A stretch of 64,000 nt of DNA from Microbispora amethystogenes. GTDB lineage: Bacteria; Actinomycetota; Actinomycetes; Streptosporangiales; Streptosporangiaceae. The notes below the pieces were generated by a model. It saw only the letters and a list, made by a program, of their open reading frames with translations. It did no database searches and was not told the origin of the DNA. Below, in pieces: positions 10,172 to 17,573 of the stretch. Positions within the stretch are counted from its first letter, which is position 1; each line of letters starts with the position of its first letter. Both the position numbers and the translations under genes were made by a program. The DNA lies in the NCBI RefSeq assembly GCF_016863015.1, contig NZ_BOOB01000003.1:62001-126000 (forward strand), read 5' to 3'.

Positions 10172-11350
10172 GTGGATCACGTCGTGGTGGTGGGTGCCGG
10201 CCTGGCCGGCGTGCGAAGCATCGAGGCGCTGAGGTCCCGGGGGTTCACCGGGCGCATCACGCTCATCGGCGAGGAACACCATCGCCCCTATGACCGCCCG
10301 CCGCTGTCGAAGGCGGTGCTGCTCGGCGACGCCGACTCCACCGTGGTCGACTCCGACCTCGACGCCATGGACGTGCGGCTGTGCCTCGGCACGGCCGCCA
10401 AGGGCCTGCGGGACGGCGTGCTGGAGACGACCGAGGGCGAGCTGGAGTACGACGGCCTGGTCATCGCCACCGGCGCCACCCCGGTCCGGCTGCGGGGCGA
10501 GGGTCACCAGCACGTGCTGCGCACGATCGACGACGCGCTCGCGCTGCGCGAGCGGCTGGTGCCCGGCGCCCGCGTGGCCGTCGTCGGCGCGGGCTGGATC
10601 GGCGCCGAGGTCGCGACGGCGGCGGCCAAGGCGGGGTGCGCGGTGACGGTGGTGGAGGCGGGGGAGAGCCCGCTCGCCGCCGCGATCGGCCCGGCGGTCG
10701 GGTGTCACACGATCGGCTGGTACGCCCGGGCCGGCGTCGAGCTGCGCCTGGGCGCGATGGTCGGGACGGTGGACGCCGACGGGCTCACGCTCATGTCCGG
10801 CGCGCGGGTGCCCGCCGACGTGGTGGTCTCCGGCGTCGGGGTGCGCCCCTCCGTCCACTGGCTCAAGGGCTCGGCCGTACGGCTCGACAACGGCGTGCTC
10901 GTCGACGAGCACCTGCGCACGTCGCTGCCGAACGTGGTCGCGGTGGGCGACTGCGCCAACTGGTGGTCGCGCAGGTTCGGCGCCCGGCTGCGGGTCGAGC
11001 ACTGGGACACCGCGCTCCAGGCCCCCGACACGGCCGCCGCCACGCTGCTGGGCGAGGAGGCGGTCTACGATCCGGTGCCGTACTTCTGGTCGGAGCAGTT
11101 CGACCACATGCTGCAGTTCGCCGGCCACCCGACCCCGGACGACCGGATGCTGCTGCGTGGCGACCCGCGGGCGGACGGGAAGTGGGCGGTGTGCTGGCTG
11201 ACCCCGGAGGACCGGCTGGCCGCGGTGTTCACCGTGGACCGGCCGCGCGACGTGGTGCAGGGCCGCCGCCTGGTGGAGGGCGGCCGGAGGCTCGACCCCC
11301 GGCGGGTGGCCGATGCTGCCGTGCCGCTCCGCGACTGCATTATGGCGTAA
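10172..11350 (+). CDS. NAD(P)/FAD-dependent oxidoreductase (ferredoxin reductase-like)
   Basis: Pyridine-nucleotide-dependent flavoprotein of the putidaredoxin/rhodocoxin reductase type, 392 aa. FAD Rossmann motif VVVVGAGLAGVRS at the very N-terminus, ATG-type motif VIATGATPV around residue 105, NAD(P) motif VAVVGAGWIGAEVA around 142-155, and the second FAD site VVAVGDCAN around 260. GTG 10172 is chosen because the Rossmann strand must begin within a few residues of the start. It is divergent from thiO and precedes the Rv2175c-like and thiE genes. A similar oxidoreductase sits beside the thi genes in Streptomyces (recalled gene order). Its redox partner is unknown; no ferredoxin gene is nearby. 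Confidence 0.85.
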   Translation: MDHVVVVGAGLAGVRSIEALRSRGFTGRITLIGEEHHRPYDRPPLSKAVLLGDADSTVVDSDLDAMDVRLCLGTAAKGLRDGVLETTEGELEYDGLVIATGATPVRLRGEGHQHVLRTIDDALALRERLVPGARVAVVGAGWIGAEVATAAAKAGCAVTVVEAGESPLAAAIGPAVGCHTIGWYARAGVELRLGAMVGTVDADGLTLMSGARVPADVVVSGVGVRPSVHWLKGSAVRLDNGVLVDEHLRTSLPNVVAVGDCANWWSRRFGARLRVEHWDTALQAPDTAAATLLGEEAVYDPVPYFWSEQFDHMLQFAGHPTPDDRMLLRGDPRADGKWAVCWLTPEDRLAAVFTVDRPRDVVQGRRLVEGGRRLDPRRVADAAVPLRDCIMA

Positions 11351-11380
11351 TCGAGGTGTTTCCCGGCGGCTCGCATGTGG

Positions 11381-11386
11381 TAATGG
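11381..11386 (+). promoter_or_regulatory. possible -10, leaderless promoter of the Rv2175c-like gene
   Basis: TAATGG, 7 nt before GTG 11394, is a near match to the -10 seen at other leaderless genes here. It is weaker than the others because the last base is not T. Confidence 0.35.
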
Positions 11387-11393
11387 TGGTTCC

Positions 11394-11771
11394 GTGACGC
11401 TTACTGTTGCGCAGATCGACCGGGAGACCGACCAGCTCGTAGGGGAGTGGCTCCCACTTCCGCAGGCCGCCGAGAAGCTGGGGCTCAGCATCGGCCGCAC
11501 CAAGCAGCTACTGAAGGACAAGAAGCTCGTCGGCGCCCGGCGGAGCGGAGGCGGCCAGCCGCAGATCCCGTCGGTGTTCGTCGCCCACGGCGACGTGCTC
11601 AAGGGCCTGCCCGGCACGCTCACCGTCCTGGCCGACGCCGGGTACGACGAGGTGGAGTCGATCCGCTGGTTGTTCACCCCCGACGACTCGTTGCCGGGGT
11701 CACCGATCGACGCGATCGTCAAGGGCCGGCACACCGAGGTCAAGCGCAGGGCCCAGGCGCTGGGCTTCTGA
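11394..11771 (+). CDS. Rv2175c-like DNA-binding protein
   Basis: 125-aa protein with an N-terminal winged-helix/MerR-like helix-turn-helix: [28 protein letters not shown] at about residues 15-42. A conserved C-terminal half ([34 protein letters not shown]) follows. It matches mycobacterial Rv2175c, whose DNA binding is controlled by PknL phosphorylation near the N-terminus. Here the N-terminal [12 protein letters not shown] offers Thr residues at comparable positions. The gene neighbours a PASTA kinase, a polyprenyl synthase and metF, as in Mycobacterium (Rv2172c-Rv2176). Targets are unknown. Confidence 0.82.
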   Translation: MTLTVAQIDRETDQLVGEWLPLPQAAEKLGLSIGRTKQLLKDKKLVGARRSGGGQPQIPSVFVAHGDVLKGLPGTLTVLADAGYDEVESIRWLFTPDDSLPGSPIDAIVKGRHTEVKRRAQALGF

Positions 11772-11786
11772 CCGCCCGCCGCATGG

Positions 11787-11792
11787 CATTGT
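11787..11792 (+). promoter_or_regulatory. possible -10, leaderless promoter of thiE
   Basis: CATTGT (A at position 2, T at position 6) is followed by 7 nt and then GTG 11800, with no ribosome-binding site. Confidence 0.35.
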
Positions 11793-11799
11793 TGGTCGG

Positions 11800-12450
11800 G
11801 TGAACGACACCCGGCGACGGCTCGCGCAGGCCAGGCTCTACCTCTGCACCGACGGCAGGAGGGACCGCGGCGACCTCGAGGACTTCCTCGACGCGGTCCT
11901 GGCCGGCGGCGTGGACATCGTCCAGCTGCGGGAGAAGGGCCTGGAGGCCCGCGAGGAGCTGGGCCTGCTGGAGGTGTTCCGCGCGGCCTGCGACCGGCAC
12001 GGCGCGCTGCTGGCGGTCAACGACCGGGCGGACGTCGCGTACGCCGCCCGGCCGGACATCCTGCACCTCGGTCAGGACGACCTGCCGGTCCCCGTGGCCC
12101 GGGAGATCCTGGGCTCCGGCGTGCTCGTCGGCAGGTCGACCCACTCGGCGGCCGAGGCGTCGGCCGCCGCGGTGGAGCCGGGCGTGGACTACTTCTGCTG
12201 CGGGCCGGTGTGGCCCACGCCGACCAAGCCGGGCCGTCCGGCGCCCGGCCCCGCGCTGCTGGAGCACGCCGCGAGCCTGGGCACCGACCGGCCGTGGTTC
12301 GGCATCGGCGGCATCGGCCCGGACAACCTCGACGAGGTGATGGCGCACGGCGTGCGCCGGGCGGTGGTCGTCAGGGCCGTCACCGAGGCCGAGGACCCCG
12401 GCGCCGCGGCCGCGGCTCTGAAGGCGCGCCTGTCGGCCGTCCCGCTGTGA
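11800..12450 (+). CDS. thiE: thiamine-phosphate synthase
   Basis: Couples HMP pyrophosphate to thiazole phosphate, giving thiamine phosphate. 216 aa TIM barrel with the ordered motifs VQLREKGL (about 47-54), [11 protein letters not shown] (about 68-78), LHLGQDDLP (about 88-96), [10 protein letters not shown] (about 110-119), [16 protein letters not shown] (about 129-144) and GIGGIGPDN (about 168-176). These include the residues that hold pyrophosphate and magnesium. It lies on the opposite strand from thiO-S-G and has no TPP riboswitch of its own. It ends 10 bases before the convergent polyprenyl synthase gene. Confidence 0.96.
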   Translation: MNDTRRRLAQARLYLCTDGRRDRGDLEDFLDAVLAGGVDIVQLREKGLEAREELGLLEVFRAACDRHGALLAVNDRADVAYAARPDILHLGQDDLPVPVAREILGSGVLVGRSTHSAAEASAAAVEPGVDYFCCGPVWPTPTKPGRPAPGPALLEHAASLGTDRPWFGIGGIGPDNLDEVMAHGVRRAVVVRAVTEAEDPGAAAAALKARLSAVPL

Positions 12451-12460
12451 GCCGGGCCGG

Positions 12461-13528
12461 TCAGGTGCGGCGGGAGGTGGCGGCGACGGCCAGGGCGGCC
12501 AGCGCGGCGCGGGCGTCCTCCTCGATCGGCGCCTGTTCGAGGGCGTGCATCGCCTCGTCCAGATAGCGCTTGATCATGTCCTCGCAGTCCGTCAGCGCGC
12601 CGGTCTCCTCGATCACCGTGCGCAGCGACGCGACCCCGTCGGCGTCGAGCCCGGGGTCGCCCAGCAGGGTCCGTACGACGTCCTGCTGGGCGGGGGTGGC
12701 CCCGGCGAGCGCCCGCGCGATGAGCACGGTCCGCTTGCCCTCGCGCAGGTCGTCCCCGGCGGGCTTGCCGGTCTCGGCCGGGTCGCCGAACACGCCGAGG
12801 ATGTCGTCGCGGAGCTGGAAGGCGATGCCGACCCGCTGGCCGTACTGCACGCACAGGCGGTCGATCCAGGGGTGCCGGGCCTGGGCGGCGAGCACGAGCC
12901 CGAGCCGCAGCGGCTGCTCGACGGAATACTTACCGCTCTTGTAAAGGGCCACCCGCAGGGCGCTGTCGAAGGTGCTCTCACCCTGCGCCTGCTCCAGCAG
13001 GTCGAGATACTGCCCGCACATCAGCTCGGTGAGCATGTAGTCGTGCAGGGGCTGGGCCGCGGCGATCGCCCGGGGGTCGAGGCCGCTGCCGCGCCACATC
13101 TCGCCGGACCACACCAGCAGCAGGTTGCCCAGCAACACGGCCGAGCCCTCGCCGAACTGCCGCGCCGACCCGTGCCAGCCCGCGTCCGCGTGCATGCGCT
13201 CGAAGCGCCGGTGCGCCGAGGGCATGCCGCGGCGTACGTCGCTCGCGTCCATGACGTCGTCGTGGATCAGCGCACTGGCCTGGAGGAGTTCGAGCGACGC
13301 GGCGGCGAAGTGCAGGCCCGGCTCGTCGCCGCCCCCGGCGGCGCGCCAGCCCCAGTGGCAGAAGGCGGGGCGCAGTCGCTTGCCCCCGGCGAGGAAGTCC
13401 TCCGCGGCGGAGAGCAGGACGGCCAGGTGCGGGTCCTCGAAGTGTGGGCGCTGCCGGTCGAGGAACTCCCGGAGAACGCGGTCCACCTCCGTACGGATGT
13501 GGTCGAGCGAGGCGGCGGAAGTGGTCAT
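12461..13528 (-). CDS. polyprenyl (geranylgeranyl-type) diphosphate synthase
   Basis: Trans-isoprenyl diphosphate synthase, 355 aa, adding isopentenyl units to an allylic diphosphate. The first Asp-rich motif is DDVMD within LIHDDVMDASDVRRG (about 88-102). The second is LRDDILGVFGD (about 237-247), with the usual GKRLRPAF and KSGKYSVEQPL segments. The product chain length cannot be read reliably. The position next to metF corresponds to M. tuberculosis idsA2 (Rv2173, a recalled comparison). The ATG is preceded on the minus strand by TACCCT and 7 nt, so it is probably leaderless. Confidence 0.92.
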   Translation of the reverse strand: MTTSAASLDHIRTEVDRVLREFLDRQRPHFEDPHLAVLLSAAEDFLAGGKRLRPAFCHWGWRAAGGGDEPGLHFAAASLELLQASALIHDDVMDASDVRRGMPSAHRRFERMHADAGWHGSARQFGEGSAVLLGNLLLVWSGEMWRGSGLDPRAIAAAQPLHDYMLTELMCGQYLDLLEQAQGESTFDSALRVALYKSGKYSVEQPLRLGLVLAAQARHPWIDRLCVQYGQRVGIAFQLRDDILGVFGDPAETGKPAGDDLREGKRTVLIARALAGATPAQQDVVRTLLGDPGLDADGVASLRTVIEETGALTDCEDMIKRYLDEAMHALEQAPIEEDARAALAALAVAATSRRT

Positions 13529-13535
13529 GCATCAG

Positions 13536-13541
13536 AGGGTA
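13536..13541 (-). promoter_or_regulatory. -10 element, leaderless promoter of the polyprenyl synthase
   Basis: Minus-strand TACCCT is followed by 7 nt and then ATG 13528. It lies in the 166-bp divergent region shared with metF. Confidence 0.5.
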
Positions 13542-13681
13542 ACCGGGGCAGATCCCGACATCACAGCGCAGATCCCCTCTAAATTGGTCAGCTCGCGCTG
13601 TTAGGGCAAAACGTCCGTAAGGTCCGTTCAGTCGGCCGGTCCACATGGCAAGACCGCGAGGCCGGGGAGCGGCCCGCGCGG

Positions 13682-13687
13682 TAATCT
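13682..13687 (+). promoter_or_regulatory. -10 element, leaderless promoter of metF
   Basis: TAATCT is followed by 7 nt and then ATG 13695, with no Shine-Dalgarno. Confidence 0.55.
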
Positions 13688-13694
13688 TTCCCGT

Positions 13695-14621
13695 ATGGCT
13701 CTCGGTCTGCCCTCGCGGCTCCCAGATCGCGTCCCGACGGTCCGCGAACTGCTGGCCGCGGGCGAGCGCTCGTTCTCGTTCGAGTTCATGCCGCCCAAGA
13801 CCGACGAGGGGGAGCGCCAGCTGTGGCGCGCGATCCGCGAGCTGGAGGCGCTGCGGCCGACGTTCGTCTCCGTCACCTACGGCGCCGGCGGCTCGACCCG
13901 CGACCGCACCGTGGACATCGTCGAGCGGCTGGCCCACGAGACGACGCTGACGCCCGTGGCCCACTTCACCGCCGTCGACCATTCCATCCGTGAGCTGCGC
14001 CACCTCGTCGGCCGGTTCGCCGACGCCGGGGTGCGCAACATCCTCGCCGTGCGCGGCGACCCGCGCGGCGGCAACCCGCTGGACGAGTGGGTCAGGCACC
14101 CCGAGGGCGTCCTGTACGCCGAGGACCTGGTGCGGCTGATCCGCCAGGCGGGCGACTTCTGCGTGGGGGTGGCGGCCTTCCCGTACAAGCACCCGAGGTC
14201 GGCCACGATCGAGTCGGACACGAACTACTTCGTGCAGAAGTGCCGGGCCGGGGCCGACTACGCGATCACCCAGATGTTCTTCCGCGCGGAGGACTACCTG
14301 CGGCTGCGCGACCGTGTGGCGGCCCAGGGGTGCGACACGCCGATCATCCCGGGCGTCATGCCCGTGACGCAGATGAGCACGATCGCCCGGTCCGAGCAGC
14401 TGTCCGGCGCGCCGTTCCCGCCGGAGGTGGCCGAGCGGTTCGCGGCCGTCGCCGACGATCCGGTGGCGGTCCGCCGCCTGGGGATCGAGCACGCCGCCGA
14501 GATGTGCCAGACGCTCCTGGACGAGGGCGCCCCCGGCATCCACTTCATCACCTTCAACCGGTCGAGCGCGACCCGCGAGGTGTTCAAGGCGCTGCACGGC
14601 GTGCCCGCCGTCGCGGGCTGA
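13695..14621 (+). CDS. metF: methylenetetrahydrofolate reductase
   Basis: FAD enzyme reducing 5,10-methylene-THF to 5-methyl-THF for methionine synthesis. 308 aa TIM barrel. Characteristic stretches are [14 protein letters not shown] (N-terminal catalytic Glu), [13 protein letters not shown] (about 62-74), [12 protein letters not shown] (about 115-126), VAAFPYKHP (about 157-165), DYAITQMFF (about 188-196) and IPGVMPVTQ (about 219-227). These are the standard MetF motifs rather than the shorter F420-type relative known from mycobacteria. It is divergent from the polyprenyl synthase and supplies one-carbon units that meet metK (33185) in the same window. Confidence 0.94.
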   Translation: MALGLPSRLPDRVPTVRELLAAGERSFSFEFMPPKTDEGERQLWRAIRELEALRPTFVSVTYGAGGSTRDRTVDIVERLAHETTLTPVAHFTAVDHSIRELRHLVGRFADAGVRNILAVRGDPRGGNPLDEWVRHPEGVLYAEDLVRLIRQAGDFCVGVAAFPYKHPRSATIESDTNYFVQKCRAGADYAITQMFFRAEDYLRLRDRVAAQGCDTPIIPGVMPVTQMSTIARSEQLSGAPFPPEVAERFAAVADDPVAVRRLGIEHAAEMCQTLLDEGAPGIHFITFNRSSATREVFKALHGVPAVAG

Positions 14622-14630
14622 CCCGCCCGC

Positions 14631-15203
14631 TCAGTCCTTCGGGAACGGCGCGGGGCCGGGCAACGGCAGCCGCACCCCGGCGATGACGTACTCCTCGTAG
14701 CCGCCGGGGAACACGAACCGGGTCATCAGATCGGCGAAGCCCACATCACGGTAGAGATGGCGGGCGGCCGTGGGGGCGTCGTGCGTGGACAGCACGGCGG
14801 TGCGCTCCGGGCGGCCCTCGCACAGCGCGTGGATCATGCGCCGCCCGACGCCCTTGCCCTGATACTCGGGGCGCACGTGGATCTCGGCGATCTCCAGGGC
14901 GTCGCCGAACCACTCGTCGGCCACCACCGGGCCCGCCCGGTCCTGCAGGCCCCCACGGACGACGTCGTGCCACCACTGTCCGGGGCCGCCGTGGAAGCCG
15001 TACGCGAAGCCGGCGATGCCCGGGCCCTGCGGGTCCTCGGCGAGGACGCAGGCGAAGTCGGGATAGGCGGCGTGGTTGCGCATTATCGCCATGCGGCCCG
15101 CGAGCTGGTCCGACGGCGGCCGCATGGCGTCCGTGTAGATCTCCAGCACGGTGTCCAGCACCGCCCTGAACGTGTCGGGCCCCACCCGGCGCAGTCGGAT
15201 CAC
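14631..15203 (-). CDS. GNAT-family N-acetyltransferase
   Basis: Acetyl-CoA-dependent N-acetyltransferase, 190 aa, substrate unknown. The acetyl-CoA pyrophosphate loop is RPEYQGKGVGRRM (about 120-132), preceded by the usual beta strand ALEIAEIHV. GTG 15203 is preferred over GTG 15212 because the minus-strand hexamer TAGTGT ends exactly 7 nt before it. Similar GNAT genes accompany metF/polyprenyl synthase in other actinobacteria (for example M. tuberculosis Rv2170, recalled). Convergent with metF, 9 bases apart. Confidence 0.82.
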   Translation of the reverse strand: MIRLRRVGPDTFRAVLDTVLEIYTDAMRPPSDQLAGRMAIMRNHAAYPDFACVLAEDPQGPGIAGFAYGFHGGPGQWWHDVVRGGLQDRAGPVVADEWFGDALEIAEIHVRPEYQGKGVGRRMIHALCEGRPERTAVLSTHDAPTAARHLYRDVGFADLMTRFVFPGGYEEYVIAGVRLPLPGPAPFPKD

Positions 15204-15210
15204 CCGTCGC

Positions 15211-15216
15211 ACACTA
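15211..15216 (-). promoter_or_regulatory. -10 element, leaderless promoter of the GNAT gene
   Basis: Minus-strand TAGTGT, 7 nt, then GTG 15203. This decides the start codon. Confidence 0.5.
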
Positions 15217-15245
15217 GCAAAGCGGCCCGAGGCCGGTCGCGGACG

Positions 15246-15722
15246 TCACCCGACCTCGGCGGGCGTGCCCCCGGTGATCCGTACGAGCTCGTCGAAGGAC
15301 GTGGGGAAGACCGAGTGGGGATGCCCGGCGGCGGCCCACACGACCTCGTGCTTGCCCAGCCAGGTGTCCACCAGTGTCCGCACGGGCGCGGGGTGCCCGA
15401 CGGGGGCCACGCCGCCGATGGGCTGCCCGGTGTGCTCGCGGACGAACTCCGGCGTGGCCCTGCGCACCTTCGCGGCTCCGACGAGCCGCGCGATCAGATC
15501 GGTGTTCACGCGGTGGGCCCCGCTGGTCAGCACCAGCAGCGGCGTGCCGTCCGCGTCGAAGATCAGGCTGTTGGCGATCGCGCCGATCTCGCAGCCGAGC
15601 TGGGCCGCCGCCGTGGCGGCCGTCGGCGCGGCGTCGTCCAGCACGACGACCTCACCGGTCACCTGCCGGTCCCGCAGGGCCTGCTCGACTCGGACGACGT
15701 TGGGATGCAACTTTTCCGGCAC
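15246..15722 (-). CDS. YbaK/EbsC-type aminoacyl-tRNA deacylase
   Basis: 158-aa trans-editing-domain protein, expected to hydrolyse mischarged tRNA. Family stretches: AAAQLGCEIGAIANSLIFDADG (about 39-60), LVLTSGAHRVN (about 63-73), GQPIGGVAPVGH (about 99-110) and VWAAAGHPHSVF (about 128-139). The position that is a functional Lys in E. coli YbaK (K-T/S-L) appears as Asn in IANSL. Activity may therefore differ from Cys-tRNA(Pro) editing; this reading is by eye. GTG 15722 follows TAGAGT by 6 nt, probably leaderless. Confidence 0.85.
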   Translation of the reverse strand: MPEKLHPNVVRVEQALRDRQVTGEVVVLDDAAPTAATAAAQLGCEIGAIANSLIFDADGTPLLVLTSGAHRVNTDLIARLVGAAKVRRATPEFVREHTGQPIGGVAPVGHPAPVRTLVDTWLGKHEVVWAAAGHPHSVFPTSFDELVRITGGTPAEVG

Positions 15723-15728
15723 CCGGCC

Positions 15729-15734
15729 ACTCTA
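15729..15734 (-). promoter_or_regulatory. -10 element, leaderless promoter of the YbaK-type gene
   Basis: Minus-strand TAGAGT, then 6 nt, then GTG 15722. Confidence 0.45.
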
Positions 15735-15773
15735 AACGGATTGCCAGGACAGACGCGGCCGATTATCGCCACT

Positions 15774-15783
15774 TGTGATCACA
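15774..15783. promoter_or_regulatory. 10-bp palindrome in the YbaK / L,D-transpeptidase divergent promoter
   Basis: TGTGATCACA is a perfect palindrome midway between two divergent genes. It could be an operator, but a 10-bp palindrome can also arise by chance. Confidence 0.3.
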
Positions 15784-15846
15784 CGGCTCGCAATCGGACC
15801 GTAAGGTGAGTCCTTTGTTCGGAATCAGGCTTATGAGGGGTTGGTC

Positions 15847-16740
15847 ATGATGAGAGGTCGACGGCGGCCGGCCGTGGCCGTGCTCGCCGCCGTGGGAGCC
15901 GTCGTGGGGGCCGCGGCGTTCGCGACGGCCGGGGTCGCCGGCCCGGCGCGGGCCACCGCGGTTCCGGCGGGAGCCGTGACGTACGCGACGGCCGGTCTCA
16001 CCGGTGCGGCGCCGGCGGGTGCGGCGCGAACGCTCACGGTACCGGCGGCCGGGACGCGGGGAGCGCTGCCCGGACGGGCCGGATACCCGCCGTTCGAGGC
16101 GCCGGGGAAGACGCTCAAGCTCGGCGCCAAGGGCGGCGCGGTGAAGGCGCTGCAAGTGCGGCTCAAGGAACTCGGCTACATGCCCGGCAGCGCCGACGGC
16201 CGCTACGGCGGGGCCACGCTGACGGCGCTCTGGGCGTTCCAGAAGGTGCAGGGCATCACGCCGACCAGCACGGTCGCCGCCCGCACCTGGAGGGCGCTGG
16301 AGAACCCCCGCGCGCCCCGGGTCCTCGTGCCCCGCGGAAAGGCCACCCGGGTCGAGGTGGACCTGACCAAACAGGTGATGGTTCTGTATCGTTCCGGCGT
16401 CCCGGTGCTGATCAGTCACATCTCCAGCGGCAGCGGCGTTCCCTACACCGAGTACGCCGTGTGGAACGGCAAGAGGCAGGTGTTCTCCGGCAGCGCCCGC
16501 ACGCCGACCGGCGACTACAAGACCACGTGGCGGGCCAGGGGCTGGCACCGGTCCTACCTGGGGCAGCTCTACAACCCGATCTTCTTCAACGGCGGCATCG
16601 CCCTCCACGGCGCGTTGTCGGTGCCGCTCTACCCGGCGTCGCACGGCTGCGTGCGGCTGCCGATGAACGTCGCCGAGATCCTGCCGGGCATGCTCGGCAA
16701 GGGTGTTCCCGTGCACGTCAGAGGTGCTTTCCGGCGATAG
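15847..16740 (+). CDS. L,D-transpeptidase with peptidoglycan-binding domain
   Basis: Exported cell-wall enzyme of 297 aa that would make 3-3 cross-links or trim peptidoglycan. N-terminal signal (MMRGRRRPAV plus hydrophobic alanine-rich core to about residue 37), a short Ala/Gly/Thr linker, a PG_binding_1 domain (about 91-150: LGAKGGAVKALQVRLKELGY, DGRYGGATLTALWAFQ) and a YkuD catalytic domain (about 167-293). The active site is intact: His254 in ALHG and His266/Cys268 in SHGCVRL. ATG 15847 is chosen because GAGGGG lies 6 nt upstream. A strong terminator follows the stop. Confidence 0.93.
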   Translation: MMRGRRRPAVAVLAAVGAVVGAAAFATAGVAGPARATAVPAGAVTYATAGLTGAAPAGAARTLTVPAAGTRGALPGRAGYPPFEAPGKTLKLGAKGGAVKALQVRLKELGYMPGSADGRYGGATLTALWAFQKVQGITPTSTVAARTWRALENPRAPRVLVPRGKATRVEVDLTKQVMVLYRSGVPVLISHISSGSGVPYTEYAVWNGKRQVFSGSARTPTGDYKTTWRARGWHRSYLGQLYNPIFFNGGIALHGALSVPLYPASHGCVRLPMNVAEILPGMLGKGVPVHVRGAFRR

Positions 16741-16753
16741 CCCGCTGATGGGA

Positions 16754-16789
16754 GGGCCCCGCGCGACGCGATCGCGCGGGGCCCTTCGT
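16754..16789 (+). terminator. rho-independent-like hairpin after the L,D-transpeptidase
   Basis: A perfect 13-bp stem: arm 16754-16766 (GGGCCCCGCGCGA) pairs with 16772-16784 around a 5-nt loop, followed by TTCGT. The T run is weak, as is common for GC-rich actinomycetes. Confidence 0.8.
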
Positions 16790-16810
16790 CGTACGTGCCC
16801 CCGCCAGTCC

Positions 16811-16826
16811 TCGAACCCTTGTTCGT
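16811..16826 (+). promoter_or_regulatory. LexA (SOS) box, distal copy
   Basis: TCGAAC-CCTT-GTTCGT matches the actinobacterial SOS box TCGAAC-N4-GTTCGA at 11 of 12 positions. It lies 40 bp from a second box and abuts a TTGACA hexamer at 16826. Confidence 0.75.
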
Positions 16827-16834
16827 TGACAGTC

Positions 16835-16863
16835 TTGACAGCAGCCATGATCGAATCTATGTT
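16835..16863 (+). promoter_or_regulatory. sigma-70-type promoter overlapped by a LexA box
   Basis: TTGACA (16835-16840), a 17-bp spacer, then TATGTT (16858-16863). The -10 lies inside the proximal LexA box, so bound LexA would occlude RNA polymerase. Confidence 0.75.
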
Positions 16864-16866
16864 CGA
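16851..16866 (+). promoter_or_regulatory. LexA (SOS) box, proximal copy
   Basis: TCGAAT-CTAT-GTTCGA matches TCGAAC-N4-GTTCGA at 11 of 12 positions and covers the -10 of the promoter for the HEPN gene. Confidence 0.82.
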
Positions 16867-16870
16867 TGGA

Positions 16871-17011
16871 GTGGGCGCGGGACTCGCGGCCTGCGCCCAC
16901 ACCGTCGGATCCGTGCCTACGTCGTCGGCGGAGACGGATGCGGCACGGCCCGCGGCGTGGGCCGGACGGGGAGAGGGGAAGCTCCTCGTCCGGCCGCCCA
17001 CGGGAGCGTGA
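16871..17011 (+). CDS. possible leaderless 46-aa ORF in the SOS-controlled leader
   Basis: GTG 16871 lies 7 nt after the TATGTT -10, the spacing seen at the leaderless genes of this window. It opens a 46-codon frame beginning VGAGLAACAHTVG and ending LVRPPTGA. There is no recognisable domain. It may be a leader peptide for the HEPN gene or chance. The remaining 17012-17130 stretch holds only the HEPN ribosome-binding site. Confidence 0.25.
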   Translation: MGAGLAACAHTVGSVPTSSAETDAARPAAWAGRGEGKLLVRPPTGA

Positions 17012-17130
17012 GAAGGCGTGTGGTCCCGGTGGTGCCCGGGATTACGCGGCCGAGCGAAATTGTCGGTGCTGTCTGCGACTGTGAAGTCACCGGTGGAATT
17101 CGCCGGATGCCACGACTCAAGGAGGCGGGC

Positions 17131-17568
17131 ATGACTGAAGAGAACGGTGATCAGCGGACCGGGCCCCGGCTTCCGCAGGCGGTCCTGGCGCGTCTCGCGG
17201 ACGCCAGGGCGTGCCTCGCGGACGCCACGGTCGGGACCACGCCCGCGGACCGCTACGTGGCGGCCCATCTCGCGGCGCTGCGCGCGGCCGCCGGGATCCT
17301 CGCCGCGCGCCCCCGTCCGATGGACGGACGCAGGCGGCGGCTGCGCAGCGCCTGGGAGCTGCTTCCCGAGGCCGAGCCGAAGCTCGCGGACTGGGCGGCC
17401 TACTTCGCGATGAGCGCGACCAAGCGAGCGGCGGTCGAGGCCGGAATGGTCCGGGCCGTCACTCAGAACGACGCAGACGAGATCATAGCGGAAGCGGACA
17501 GGTTCGTCGGCGAGGTCGAGTCGATCCTCGGCCTGCCCGGCCGCCCCACCCTCCCGATGGCCGGCTGA
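17131..17568 (+). CDS. SAV_6107-family HEPN-domain protein
   Basis: 145-aa helical protein. The segment DRYVAAHLAALRAAAGILAARPRP and the later SAWELLPEAEPKLADWAAYFA and AVTQNDADEIIAEADRFV match the actinobacterial SAV_6107 HEPN family, which has no established biochemical role. HEPN folds are often RNases, but the classical RxxxxH motif is not evident. AAGGAGG 6 nt before ATG 17131 fixes the start, leaving a roughly 260-nt leader from the SOS-type promoter. In Streptomyces this family lies near metF and the division cluster (recalled). Here the neighbour downstream is arginine deiminase instead. Confidence 0.8.
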   Translation: MTEENGDQRTGPRLPQAVLARLADARACLADATVGTTPADRYVAAHLAALRAAAGILAARPRPMDGRRRRLRSAWELLPEAEPKLADWAAYFAMSATKRAAVEAGMVRAVTQNDADEIIAEADRFVGEVESILGLPGRPTLPMAG

Positions 17569-17573
17569 CGGCG

